64,000 nucleotides of DNA from Urechis unicinctus (Eukaryota; Annelida; Polychaeta; Xenopneusta; Urechidae): the NCBI GenBank assembly GCA_034190875.2, contig CM067351.1, forward strand, positions 3,600,655 to 3,664,654, written 5' to 3'. Position numbers and translations under genes: made by a program. Below are positions 50,001 to 61,900 of this stretch, piece by piece (within the stretch, counting starts at the first letter, position 1; the number at the start of each line of letters is the position of its first letter). The notes beneath the pieces are model-generated. The model was not told the DNA's origin. It worked only from the letters and a program-made list of their open reading frames with translations, and ran no database searches.

Positions 50001-53000
50001 TATGAGTAAATATGGTAATTTCAATGGGAAGAGATTAAACGGCTATAAGCTTCAGTATAGTGGTGTCCTGACTGTGACTTACCTCCACTGCAATCACAGA
50101 TTCACACCATAACAATACATGACATTTATAGAACTGTACAGGTGATATTTGACATGCACACAGTCCATGAAGAGGATATCATCATACATTCCCAACAGCT
50201 AACATGCCTTACGAATCTCTACAGATACATAACAGCCATACATAACACACATGGAAGTCAAACCATGCATCAATTGATTGAAAACAGAGCCATGCCAATA
50301 CAACATGCTATCTCTGACATACTCAAATCAAAACACATCTTCATTTGAGACTCAGAGCCAGGCTGTATAACTGACATGAGATAAGAATAGTGGCTCACCA
50401 AGCACTGCTCATATGAGACAGCTATCTCACCCAGACGTCCACTTACACTCCATGTAATGCACACAACTAGTGTTACATCACCAGTCAATCACGATCACTG
50501 ATCTATTATTAGCCCTCTCAGAGATCACCATCTAAAGCCCTACTCCCTAAAACACTCCCCTCTATCTCTCGACCGTTTTTATGATAAACACAATTACTTT
50601 TATTGCCATGACATAACAGACAACTGTCCATGCAATGAGGATGACATGTAAGACTTAACAAAGGACTACTTAGGAAGCTAACAATCCAAGTACCTTCTGT
50701 TCCAGGCTTGTCTGTGTCTGATAAAACAAACAAACCAACTCTCCAGTATGAGTAACACTGGCTGATAACAGGGATAACCCAAGTTGCACGGACCAGTAAC
50801 AGACTGAGATAACACAAGGACAGGCTTCACCCTATGTGATAGCCCCTCTACCTGAGGGATATTATGAGGATAGTGTAGATAATGTATGTACGGGGAAGTG
50901 TTGGGGACAGGAATATCAGTTTTGAGTGTATTTGTGCAACGTTTCCTGTATAGGTTTACTTTACGATGAACAGAGAGAATGTATTGAATCACAAGCAGTA
51001 TCAACAACAAGTGTTACTGCCAGTTGTTCATCAACAACAAGTGTTACTGCCAGTTGTTCATTCACAACAAATGTTACTGCCAGTTGTTCATTAACAACAA
51101 ATGTTACTGCCAGTTGTTCATTAACAACAAGTGTTACTGCCAGTTGTCAGAAGGGAAGGATAGCAATCAATGTCAGATACAGCCCCACAATCTGTGCTCA
51201 CAACTTGAAGTCTACACATAGGAAACCTAATTGAGTACCTCCAGCGGCTTTCATCTCTTATAATGCTGCAACCTCAATGATGGTGGTCAACGATACTTCT
51301 AAGAGTGTAACCACAAACTAGAGGATCCCTGTTCACCTAACATCAATGACCAGCTCAAGCGTTAGAACACTTACTGTATCCACCACCGGAGCCCGCTCCG
51401 CCGCTGCCAGCCATCCCCACATACTTGTCCTTGTTCTTCTTAGCTTTTTTCCTCTCGTCTCGTAAGCGGTCGTCATCCTGAATGAATTCCACCAAGTCCT
51501 TGCATTTTTGGCGGACTGAACACAAGTAGAAGTACGAATGAAGGCACCATTGCTTTTGTCAGATCATCAAATGCTGTTCATATCGCAATATTAAAATTAA
51601 CATGCACGCACACCATATCATTGCAGGTGTTAAATCCAGCGCATTTCATTCAAACTATCCAACCCTACACAATGGCTAACAATAGTCACAATGACTCAAC
51701 ATATATCAGCATAAGCAACTCAGTAAACTTAGCTGTACATTAAAACACTACCTCTCAATTACCTTTACCATGGAGCGGTTTAGCAGAGTCATCTGAGTCT
51801 TCACATAACTGTTTGTATGACGATTTGCGTACTAAGACGGACATGTTGTACAAATAAGCAATTCCACACAAGCAGCTACTGAATAAACCTGCTACCACAA
51901 TAGCTTCTAGACCAAACACACATGTGACACGTGTAGATGTCTTTCTCAACTGACAATACATAGTAGCGGACTTTACACCAAACACCTCCTGTTCATAGAA
52001 TCCCTATGCTAATGTGCTGATTACACTTGACACCTACAAATACACCCCTGGTACTGGTGTACATTTCAGGATGTACATTTCTTTGTCTAGTGTTAAAGCC
52101 ACCTGAACAGCTAGATCAAATGAGCTTACCGTGGCAACTTGATACCATGAAGACAGCATATCAACCATCTTTAACTAGAAATCCAATATGCTATTGTGAT
52201 CAAGTTATTGCTGTGAGTAACGTATCACTGTACGTAGTGAGCACACTTATTCACTCAGCCATATCCTGTAGGGAGGCCTACCATCTCAACACCGAAACTA
52301 ACAAAAACTTTGTCTTATCTCTGGACTACACAAAAACACTCTTGAGACACAAACGCTACCCTATCTCCAGTTATCTTCCCGTGAAGCACTTCAATCATTA
52401 TAGTAAGTGGAGTTTGTCAAAGGTTAACAATGACAGAATATAACTGGTATGAATCAAATGATCAGAAATGATCTCATCCAGGAACAGATTACCAGACAAG
52501 CATCTGACTTTACGAAAGGAATATAAATTATATTTTGCATATTGTCTGCGTAATTGCAGCATATCACAGGAACATAGGATATTGTGCATCTCATGCAAGG
52601 TGCTCCTTAAATCAGTGATCCACAATACCATCACCTACAAGTTAATAACATAAATACATTAGCCAACAAATCCCTGGGTACCATAGCAGACATCAGGACA
52701 TGAGAAGCCTGATCATGAAAGCTGGTATATTGGGTAACTTAGTCATCTGACCATTCATGATTGCCCATAGAATCAACACACAGATGAACTTCAAATCATG
52801 TTCCGAGGCTCACTGCTAACTACTATCACATTGACTGTGTTCTTCACATCAAATATCAGCAACAAACATTTTTCAAAATCTGGATTTCTTCACATGGGCA
52901 CTACATTTACTCAGTTGTATAATGGTAAACAGCTTATGATGCAAACCAAAATGGCCAATTTGTCACAACAAAGTGAAATCAATACTGAAACAATCATATA

Positions 53001-54602
53001 ATTACTTCTCTCTGCAACTGAAATACAAATACATAATTTCTTTAACAAGTCTTTAAGTGAAGCCATATTATAACTCACTGTTGATGCCTTGATCCTTGCC
53101 ATAATCATCAGTAAACGAGTAGCTCTCCAACTGGCGTAGATCATACAAATGCTCCCTGGCACTGGTTACAACCCGCTCCGAACCATTCTTGATCAGATAA
53201 TTCAGCAGAAGCAGAGACTGCATGGGGAATAAACACAGCTGATGAAGCAACAAATACAGAAACTATGACATGCTTTACTTGATCTAACATCAGTTGTATA
53301 TCATCAGTCCTATGTCCGAGTTCTAGCTGTACTTTATAGACTCTGGTCCAATTCTTCTTGTTGTCGTGAAGCATACGTTTCCACAGCATTCCCATCACCT
53401 CCGGGAAGTGTTCATATGTGAAGGTGTATTGAGCAATCTCTTGCATAATACTTCCATGGGGTCCCCAAGCTTCATCATTAGTGGCCTCCCTCACCTTGGC
53501 TTCCACCTCAGAATAGTTCATCACCACATTGGTGCTGTATTGAGCAAAAGAGACAAAACATAATGCAAGTACATTATGTGCTGTTTTCTGTTCATAAACT
53601 ACAAAAGACATAACTTCACCCTCAATTGTTAAATGGTTCACACAGTAACCTGTCTTTGACTCAATTGTGGATAGACCATACTGGTCTGGAACTCATAGAA
53701 CCTCAGCCTTTTTTAAGGCAATATCAACAACATCAATAATTAATGGATGTGGAATACTTCTGTGATCATCAGAATCAGTAACAACTCGACACAACTGCAT
53801 CGGGAGGATAAAAGCAGATGCAAAATCACAAGGGATTGTAAAAGTAACACTAGAGGAAATGCCTTAACCACAGTGCTGAGTTCTATAGATAGGGCAAAGG
53901 TGGAATAGATTGACACTTTGACCCACATGCAATCACATCAATATGACTGTTCCACAAGTTCCCCCCACCACAAGAATGAATAATCTCTTTTCAGAAACAT
54001 TCCAATTTTCCATTATCATGTAAACAAAAAAATACATTTCTTTCAGTCATTGTAGAAGTGATCAAAACAACAATCTTTCACTAAATAGCTCTGTGGCTGG
54101 CAACCCAATGTTCATTTGCCCTGATGATTAGATATAGAGATCAGTAACATACCATTCATTGACGTTTCATCTGAATGAAAAAGCCCAAGGGCAAAGTTGA
54201 TCATTGTAACTCTTGCACTAAATTCTTTTAGCTGCGTGAAGACCCCAAACTATGAGTATTGTAGATTCAATAACAAAAACTTACAGCACCTACTAAGTGG
54301 GTGTTACCAGGTTACAAAAATAATATGCAGGACTGTTCGACGCATAAGGGCAGCATTAAACAAACAAATAAAGTAAAACCAATTCAAAAGCCATTCAATA
54401 AAATATGTTCTAAATCGTGGTTAATGTTTAAAAGAAAAATAATGGTGAGGGACAATTGCGCTAGGAAAACAACATCAAAATTTACACGTCAACACGATCG
54501 GTAGCTTTGCCGACTAAACTCAAAAGAGGGTGTGTCTCTTTGTACTTGTTTATCCACTTACACTTTGTCTGCAAGTTCTCGAACTTTCCAAATTTTAATC
54601 AT
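44093..54602 (-). CDS. CLINT1: Clathrin interactor 1 (epsinR), about 16 exons
   Basis: ENTH-domain adaptor for clathrin/AP-1 traffic between trans-Golgi network and endosomes. Exons: 54602-54562 (MIKIWKVRELADKV), 53534-53333, 53217-53079, 51515-51375, 49707-49503, 49239-49020, 48913-48754, 48646-48595, 48210 to about 48180, 47597-47135, 46917-46849, 46220-46128, 45501-45366, 44699-44619, 44289-44093. The ENTH domain (residues 1 to about 150) is almost collinear with vertebrate CLINT1: VTNVVMNYSEVEAKVREATN, MLWKRMLHDNKKNWTRVYK, LLNYLIKNGSERVVTSAREH, RDERKKAKKNKDKYVGM. Then come PKKIDLGASAAYG and repeated DF/FxDF motifs (GFADFSKF, NGDFGDFNP, NGDFGDFSEF) that bind adaptin ear domains. The tail has a Met-rich heptad array, NTWSGVSGVNINLDNL and a Gly-Met end ...SLGKMK. 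Phase between 48210-48180 and 47597 does not close, so a further small exon or other donor is missing from my model. Confidence 0.93.
47135..47390 (-). repeat. 21-bp coding repeat in CLINT1 (PMMGQAQ heptads)
   Basis: Within one exon a 21-bp unit is repeated about 12 times, encoding PMMGQAQ, PMMGQTQ, PMMGQVH and similar heptads. It keeps frame throughout. Met/Gly/Gln-rich tails occur in vertebrate CLINT1, but not as a regular heptad array, so this is a lineage-specific expansion. Confidence 0.93.
51001..51150 (-). repeat. 30-bp tandem repeat, 5 copies, in a CLINT1 intron
   Basis: Unit built of ACAACAAGTGTTACTGCCAG and TTGTTCATYA, five copies at exact 30-bp spacing. Because 30 is a multiple of three it leaves open frames, but nothing suggests coding. 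Confidence 0.95.
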
Positions 54603-54716
54603 GATTGTATTTTTTCAATTTAAGAACCTAAAAATGAAAGCTAGTGCAGATGATGTCGCCGATTATATCGGATATTCATAAGATAAACATCATCGACCGA
54701 AATCCAGCCAAATCGA

Positions 54717-54738
54717 AGATGGCGACTGATCACGTGAC
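54717..54738. promoter_or_regulatory. YY1-like motif and CACGTG E-box upstream of CLINT1
   Basis: AAGATGGCGAC (54717-54727) matches the YY1 core AAGATGGCG, and TCACGTGAC (54730-54738) is a palindromic E-box close to the CLEAR/USF consensus. Both lie about 120-135 bases upstream of the CLINT1 start codon, where TATA-less housekeeping promoters often place them. Motif match only. Confidence 0.45.
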
Positions 54739-54749
54739 AACACAAATCG

Positions 54750-55250
54750 CCACAGTTCATATCCGGGTTAAGTCACCGCCACCATAGCCTATCATAACGT
54801 GTTCAAGAATTACTGTTGACTGATTTAATCTCGTAAATCATGAGTAAGATCCGTGCTGTACAGCATAATCATCTCACAGATCGCAAAAAAAAAATCTTGA
54901 CTTGACATACCCAATATTTGCATCCGAGAATAGTACACAAATTTTATTCTTGGCCCAGTCAGCATGTTAGCATCAGTCTAATACATGACCATGCATCCCT
55001 CTTCGTTACATGAAGTACTTATTTACAAGTAACAATCAAAATGCAACACCAACTATATGAATAACCAAACATTTTCAAACTTTCATTCTATAAATTTGAG
55101 TTAAGTAAATTGCTGATATCACATGCTACAGGTTTCATGGAAATTATCTCTTAAAATTAACGAATTTTGATCTTCATCTCTTTGCATAAACTACCATGAC
55201 AGGTTTCTGGACCTGTTCATGCCAACTAAGTCAGCAGAAAGAAAGTCTGT
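54750..55250. other. Intergenic gap between the Ki-67-like gene and CLINT1
   Basis: Both genes are on the minus strand; this gap holds the distal CLINT1 promoter and the downstream flank of the Ki-67-like gene. No exon seen. Confidence 0.55.
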
Positions 55251-55264
55251 GCGAAATATAGCCA

Positions 55265-55270
55265 TTTATT
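55265..55270 (-). terminator. Candidate poly(A) signal of the Ki-67-like gene
   Basis: AATAAA on the minus strand about 680 bases beyond the stop codon at 55953. Confidence 0.4.
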
Positions 55271-55952
55271 ACAGCAACAACATACAATAGGTACAGGGTC
55301 TATGTAGAGGAATCATCCACTTTGTGAAGGAATTACCTGCCAATTTCTTACAGAAGTAAAACCAGAGTAAATAAGCAAGCATGCATCTACCATCTCAGAA
55401 ATATTTTCTGAACTTAGCAAGAAAACTTAGCAGCCAATTAAAAATACAAGTCCCATAAAACAAACCAATTATTTGATAGCAAATATCTATTTATAAAGGG
55501 AGGTTCAAAACCTACCATAGTCACAATATTTAAAATATGTATTTCTAGAGCCAACCTAAAACACTGAACAACACTCAATAACTAAGATTTTGGGTATATT
55601 CAACTATAGAGGAATATAAATAGAGTAAAATTATCAAATAACAGCCACAGCTATGGTGGACCTGAAAAAACATCCTTTTGCAGTGCTAACATCATTATTC
55701 ATTGCATAAGCATTTATGAAACATGAGGGAATCGTATTAGTAAACTTGCAATACTACACGGAAAAAGATAAAGAGTTAATAACATAAACATCACAACATA
55801 TTGGCTGGATAGAAAAAAAGATAAAAAGAATAATCTTCACAAAAATGCCACAGAAGTCATCTAAATAATTATGAAACACTATATACATATGAGTGAATTA
55901 TATTGTCCACCACTGCAGCAATTCACAATTCGATCTCATCCATCAGCACACC

Positions 55953-58900
55953 TCACTTTTTCCTCTTCGAAATCCGCAGAACTTTTGGTGAGGGGACAGA
56001 AGTTATTTGTCTTGCAGCGCGTTTACCCCTGGTCTTGGCGGGTGTAGGAATAGTAGGTGTTGGAGTAACTGCGGTGCTGACTTTAGCCACTCTCCTCCCC
56101 CTCACTTGGGCTGGTGATGGCTCCGAGACAACCTTAATATTTTGGGCAACACGTTTTGCAGAAGATGGTTCTGAAACTAGCCCAGCAATAACTTTGGCCC
56201 CCCTTTTAGACCTTTGTTTATCAGGGATGGCTTGAGCAATAGGCTCAATAACAATCTTTGCACCCCTTCTCCCCCTTGGTTTTACAGGAGATAATTCAAC
56301 AGGAACTGCAAGAACTTTCTCTGCTTTAGCATTGACAGGAGTAGGGGTTTTAACAGCCTCAACTGCAATATTTCCACCTCGCCTTCCTCTGGGCTTAACA
56401 GGAGACACTTTCACAGGGGACTTGCGAGCTCTTTTTCTACTGGCTTTGCCTGAAGGTTTAGAAATCACATTATCAGGGATTGGTTTTTCAACTGCCACAG
56501 CAGTACCCCTTCTCCCCCTTGGTTTTACAGGAGATAGTTCAACAACAACTGAAAGAACTTTCTCTGCTTTAGCATTGACAGGAGTAGGGGTTTTAACAGC
56601 CTCAACTGCAATATTTCCACCTCGCCTTCCTCTGGGCTTAACAGGAGACACTTTCACAGGGGACTTGCGAGCTCTTCTCTGCTGGCCTTGCCTGAAAGTT
56701 TAGCATTTACATTCTCATGGGTTGTTTCTTCAACTGCCTCAGAAACACCTCTTCTCCCCCTTGGTTTCACAGGAGATGTGCACACAAGTAACTTAGCAGC
56801 CCTTCTGCCTTTTGGTTTATCTGCAAATGAGGGTTGAACAGGGATTGGTTCTGCTACCGGCTTTTCACCCACCACACCTCTCCTATCCCTTGGTTTCAGA
56901 GGCGTATTTTCTGCAGCCTTTGCTGCCCTTCTGCCACGTAATTTAACAGGAGATGGTCCAGTAATCACATTTTGGATACCACCTTTAACAGCTTTATCTC
57001 CTTCTTCAGCTGGCGGAGGTTTAACAGGTGCGCCCCGTCTTCCCCTGGGTCTGGCAGGTGATGTTCTGACAGGTGTCTTCACAGCACCTTTGCCCCTTCT
57101 TTTGGCTGGGGTCAATTCAGCTTTACCAGACTTGACAGGTGCTGTTTCTTTAATAGGTCCAATAGCAACTTTAGCTCCTCTTCTACTCCTTGGTTTGGGG
57201 GGAGAGCTCTCAACCTTTGCTCCTCGTCTTCCTCGGGGCTGAATGGGAGAGGGAACATCTTGTGGAGCTGTGTTGATCCTGTCCTCACTAGGTGTGGAAG
57301 TTACCGCAGTAGTCTTCCCTCGCGACTTCTTTACCGTTACATTTAGTAGGTTGTCGCCAGACAGCTTCCTTTTCCTGCCTCGTCCAACCACTGCAATCAA
57401 CAATCAACCATTCCTACATCTTAGTCATGCCACAAATATGGTGGTATACTTCCATTTCACAAGAACTGATTTGTTAATTGCCAGTGCGCATTATTTCAGC
57501 ATACATGCAGTCTTACAAACATCATACAATATCCAATATCCATTTCTACCTGTTGTTTGCGGACTGGGAGCTGCAGGAATTTCTCTACTAGTTCTTGCCC
57601 GTTTGCCAGCTACTACTGCAGATTCCTCCTCCTGTGAGACCAGATCCAACTTCTTCACAGCAGGTGAAGCAGAGGATGCCTTGGGTGACTTGGTTTTCAC
57701 TTTTTTAGGAGAGGAGACCAAGACAGAACTTTGGACTGGTGTAATACCAGGGGGTTGTCCTTTTGGAGCTCTGGGTCTTGCAGGTGAGGTAGGCACTCCA
57801 AGTCGTCTACCACGACGTCTAGGTAATGGCCCAGCAGGTTCTTCTGTTGGAACTTTGTCAAGTTGCTGGGAGGCTTTTTCAGCTGGGGCATCTTTCTTGC
57901 TTTTTTTTACTGAACCATCAGGCTTTGGAGAAGAGACAGCTTTACTTCCTCTGTCTGACCGTTTCTCAGGTTCCTCCGTCTTCCCTCCACTGACAGGCGA
58001 CTTGCTCCCTATTTTGGAAGCACCAGTGGACTTTTTGGCAGGTGTTGCCACAGTGTCCTCTGTAATGGAATCCTTGGTAATGGCCTCAAGCCTTGCCTTC
58101 TTAGTGCTACTGATTGGGGTGTCATCCACACGTTTTCTTTTGCCACCTGCCTTTCTCAAGGTCTGGGGCTCTGGAGGAGTTGCCATGAGTTGCTGAACAC
58201 CTTCAAGCTGTGGACTCTGAAGGGCCTTTGGGGTCTTCATTAGTTGGCGTAAACCAGTCAGCTTTGGTGAAGTGGCCTCAATTGGTGTTTTCATCATCTC
58301 TCTCACACCTCTCAATTTAGGAGATGAAAGGGCTTTAGGTGTCTTCAGGGTTTCTCTCACACCACTCAGTTGTGGGGACTTCAATTGCTTGGGTGTCTTC
58401 AGAGTTTCCCTCACGCCATACAGAACAGGGGATTGAGGTTGCACCGGTGTCTGCACCAACTCTCTCAATCCTGTGAACTTGGCTGAAATGCGCCTCTTAG
58501 GTGTGTTCAGCAGTTGTTTGACACCATCAAAAGCAGGGGTGCCAGGAACGGCATTGTTATTTTTGTTCCTCGGGGTCTTGAGAAGACGTTTCACACCGGC
58601 AAAGCCAACACTGCGGCGACCTGGAGAAGATTTGGCAGACAGTGGCGACACCATCATCTCGCCAGGACCATCGGGAGTAGGTGGTAAGTCAGAGTAGGGA
58701 GATTTTTCACCAGAAGCAGATGACCTCCTCTTTGACTTAGCAGGAGGGGTCACCATGAGGTCAGCCAGACCTGTAAAGCTTTCATCTCCTACACTTGATA
58801 CCCTCTTTGCCTGTATATCACAATTTCAAATACAATGTTTTGAAAATAATCTGATGAACAAATGAAGTATCAATATATGGATAATAACATGGAACTTGTA

Positions 58901-61900
58901 CTACCTTGTTAATGGCTGCTTTGCGTCCCTTTTTAGGCAGGGCTTTAGGAGTCTTGGTAATCTTCCCCCTGATAACGATTGTTGCAGGAGAACCAACCGC
59001 ACCAGATGGCTTGACACCTCTCTTAAACGGTGCTTTCTGCATGCAAAAAATACATACCCTCAAGGTTCAAACATACCACATATAATGCAAATTGAGGGAT
59101 TTACATTTTCAAACCCCACCATGGTGATACCAAGAAATTAAGAAAACAGGCCATTAACGATTGTGAAAACTTAGGTAATGTAAAAAAAAAATAAAAATCT
59201 TGGTCCAGTTAGTTTTTAAAACTTTACTGGACCGCATTCCGGTAAAATTTGAAATTCCTTCCCAATGTCCCAAAAAGACGAAACAAAAGCCTATGATAAA
59301 CACAAATATAATTACAACGAGTCTGAACCTTTCAATTATGTCAAAAAAACATAACCCATTAGTCTTCCTCCATCAATTAATCTACTCTAACAAGTATCCC
59401 CAAAACAAATTATGATATTATCTTATTAAGATGTCAGTCATAAGATTATACCTGAACAGGCTTAACAGCCCTCTTGGACACCTTCTTTGCTGCCACATTC
59501 AATGCCTTAGCCTTTCCACCAATTCCAGACTTGACCACCTCAGACCAGAGTTTTTTCTTTGGGGTGCTGTTGATAACCTTTCTTGGCGTTGACTTAGCAA
59601 GTGAAGCCCTCTTTTGCTTGCCCCCAACACCACCTTTAACTACTTCAGACCACAACTTCTTCTTAGGAGTTAACTTTTCACGTTTCTTAGCTGAACGAGG
59701 GGTTGGTGGCCTGGGACTTTTAGCAAGATCATTTCTCCTAATGGCCTCAGGCAATCGTGGAGTGGCTGCTTTACCATAGATGGCTCTCAGCGCAACAGCA
59801 CGGTTTGGTGTAGCTGGTCCCACAGGCAGCTTGGCTGGTGTTGAAGAAACACGGCGAATCTTCTTTGCAGATGTTGTTTTCCCTTTAGGAGATTTTGGAC
59901 TCACTTTAGAAGAGGCCACGCTTGGTGGGGTACTACGCTTTCGAGGGCTGGAACTTTTTTGACTTTGTGAAGCTGGGCTCTTCTTTGGGCTGGGAGGACG
60001 GCCTGTCTTCGGGCTGTTCTGAGCAGGGCTCTTCTTTGGACTTGGAGAACGGCCTCTCTTGGGGCTGTTTTTTGGACTTGGAGAACGGCCTCTCTTGGGG
60101 CTGTTTTTTGGACTTGGAGAACGGCCTCTTTTGGGGCTGTTCTTTGGACTGGGAGGACGGCCTCTCTTGGGACTGTTCTGAACTGAGGATTTCACTGGGC
60201 TGTGTAATTGACCTCTTCTGGGGCTGAGTGATCTACTTCTTTTAGGGCTGCTCTGAATAGGACTCTTCTTAGGGCTAACAGAACGACCCCTTTTGGGACT
60301 TTTCTTTGCACCAGAAGGCCTACCTCTTTTTCTGACTGGGGATTTCTCAGCACTCTTCAATATAGAGGAAAACCCTTCATTTGACAGATGAGCATCTAGG
60401 GACATTCTTTTTGGTGTCTTCTTCACTAGTAGTAATGGAGTAGATACCCGTCTGGGGGCACTGCCTTTCCTCAAGGGGGTTAATGGAGGTAGACTCTTGT
60501 CAAAATGTTCTGGGCTCAGACTTGGTCCGAAGCTCACACTCTTGCTTGGGTTGACTTCACTAACACGTCCTTTGCTTGGCCTCCCTCTTGATTTCCGCCC
60601 ACGCTTTTTTGTGCTGTTGTTATTGGATGTATTTAGGCCTGGACTCATAGCAGCAATTAGATCTTCCTGGACGCCTGGACAGCATAGTTCAGAAAATGGT
60701 AATACTCCTGCAAGTAAGTTTACCTAACCTTTAGTATTTAGAAACACTGGTTTGTAGAACTTACTAGGGAGAGCCGGAGAGGAAGAGTCTCCAGCACCCT
60801 CCTCCATGACCGGTACAGAATGACGACGTAGCTTGCTGATGGTTGTCTTGAGAGGAGTACTGGTTCTTCTCACACGAGGACTCCCACTAACAGGCACAGA
60901 CTACAACACACATAAAAATAGAACATAAGGTATATTACTGCTTGAAGAATGTGATGGATTCTTTGACACAGGTATGGATAGTTCCTCAAATGAAGAAAAA
61001 TTGTGTACGAACCAGCCTCGAATCTTTGGAAAGGGTACTTCTGGCTTCTGGAGTGAATGGAACTGATGCATTTGGTGAGGTTTGCTTGGGTGAGACAGCT
61101 TTTGGGGTGGCTGGTTTGGGAGAAGTAGCTCTGGGAGTGGCTGGCTTGGGTGAAGCAGCTCTGGGAGAAGCAGCTCTGGGAGTGGCTGGTTTGGGTGAAG
61201 CAGCTCTGGGTGAAGCAGCTCTGGGAGTGGCTGGTTTGGGTGAAGCAGCTCTGGGAGTGGCTGGTTTGGGTGAAGCAGCTCTGGGAGTGGCTGGTTTGGG
61301 TGAAGCAGCTCTGGGAGAAGCAGGCTGGGAGTGGCTGGGGTTAAGCAGCTCTGGGAGTGGCTGGTTTGGGTGAAGCAGCTCTGGGAGTGGCTGGTTTGGG
61401 TGAAGCAGCTCTGGGAGTGGCTGGTTTGGGTGAAGCAGCTCTGGGAGAAGCAGCTCTGGGAGTGGCTGGTTTGGGTGAAGCAGCTCTGGGAGTGGCTGGT
61501 TTGGGTGAAGCAGCTCTGGGAGTGGCTGGTTTGGGTGAAGCAGCTCTGGGAGTGGCTGGTTTGGGTGAAGCAGCTCTGGGAGTTGCTGGCTTTGGTGTGG
61601 AAGCCTTAGGAGCAGCTCTGGGAGTGGCCGATTTGGGAGAAGCAGCCTTTGGAGTTGCTGGCTTTGGTGTGGAAGCCTTAGGAGTTGCTGGCTTTGGTGT
61701 GGAAGCCTTAGGAGTGGCTGGCTTTGGTGTGGAAGCCTTAGGAGTTGCTGGCTTTGGTGTGGAAGCCTTAGGAGTTGCTGGCTTTGGTGTGGAAGCCTTA
61801 GGAGTTGCTGGCTTTGGTGTGGAAGCCTTAGGAGTTGCTGGCTTTGGTGTGGAAGCCTTAGGAGTTGCTGGCTTTGGTGTGGCAGCCTTAGGAGTTGCTG

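Noticed and set aside
51001..51234. Open frames over SCSTTSVTA-type repeats
   Set aside because: 30-bp tandem repeat in a CLINT1 intron.
57243..58196. 317-aa plus-strand open frame
   Set aside because: Antisense of the Ki-67-like exons 9 and 10; it crosses an intron and has no domain.
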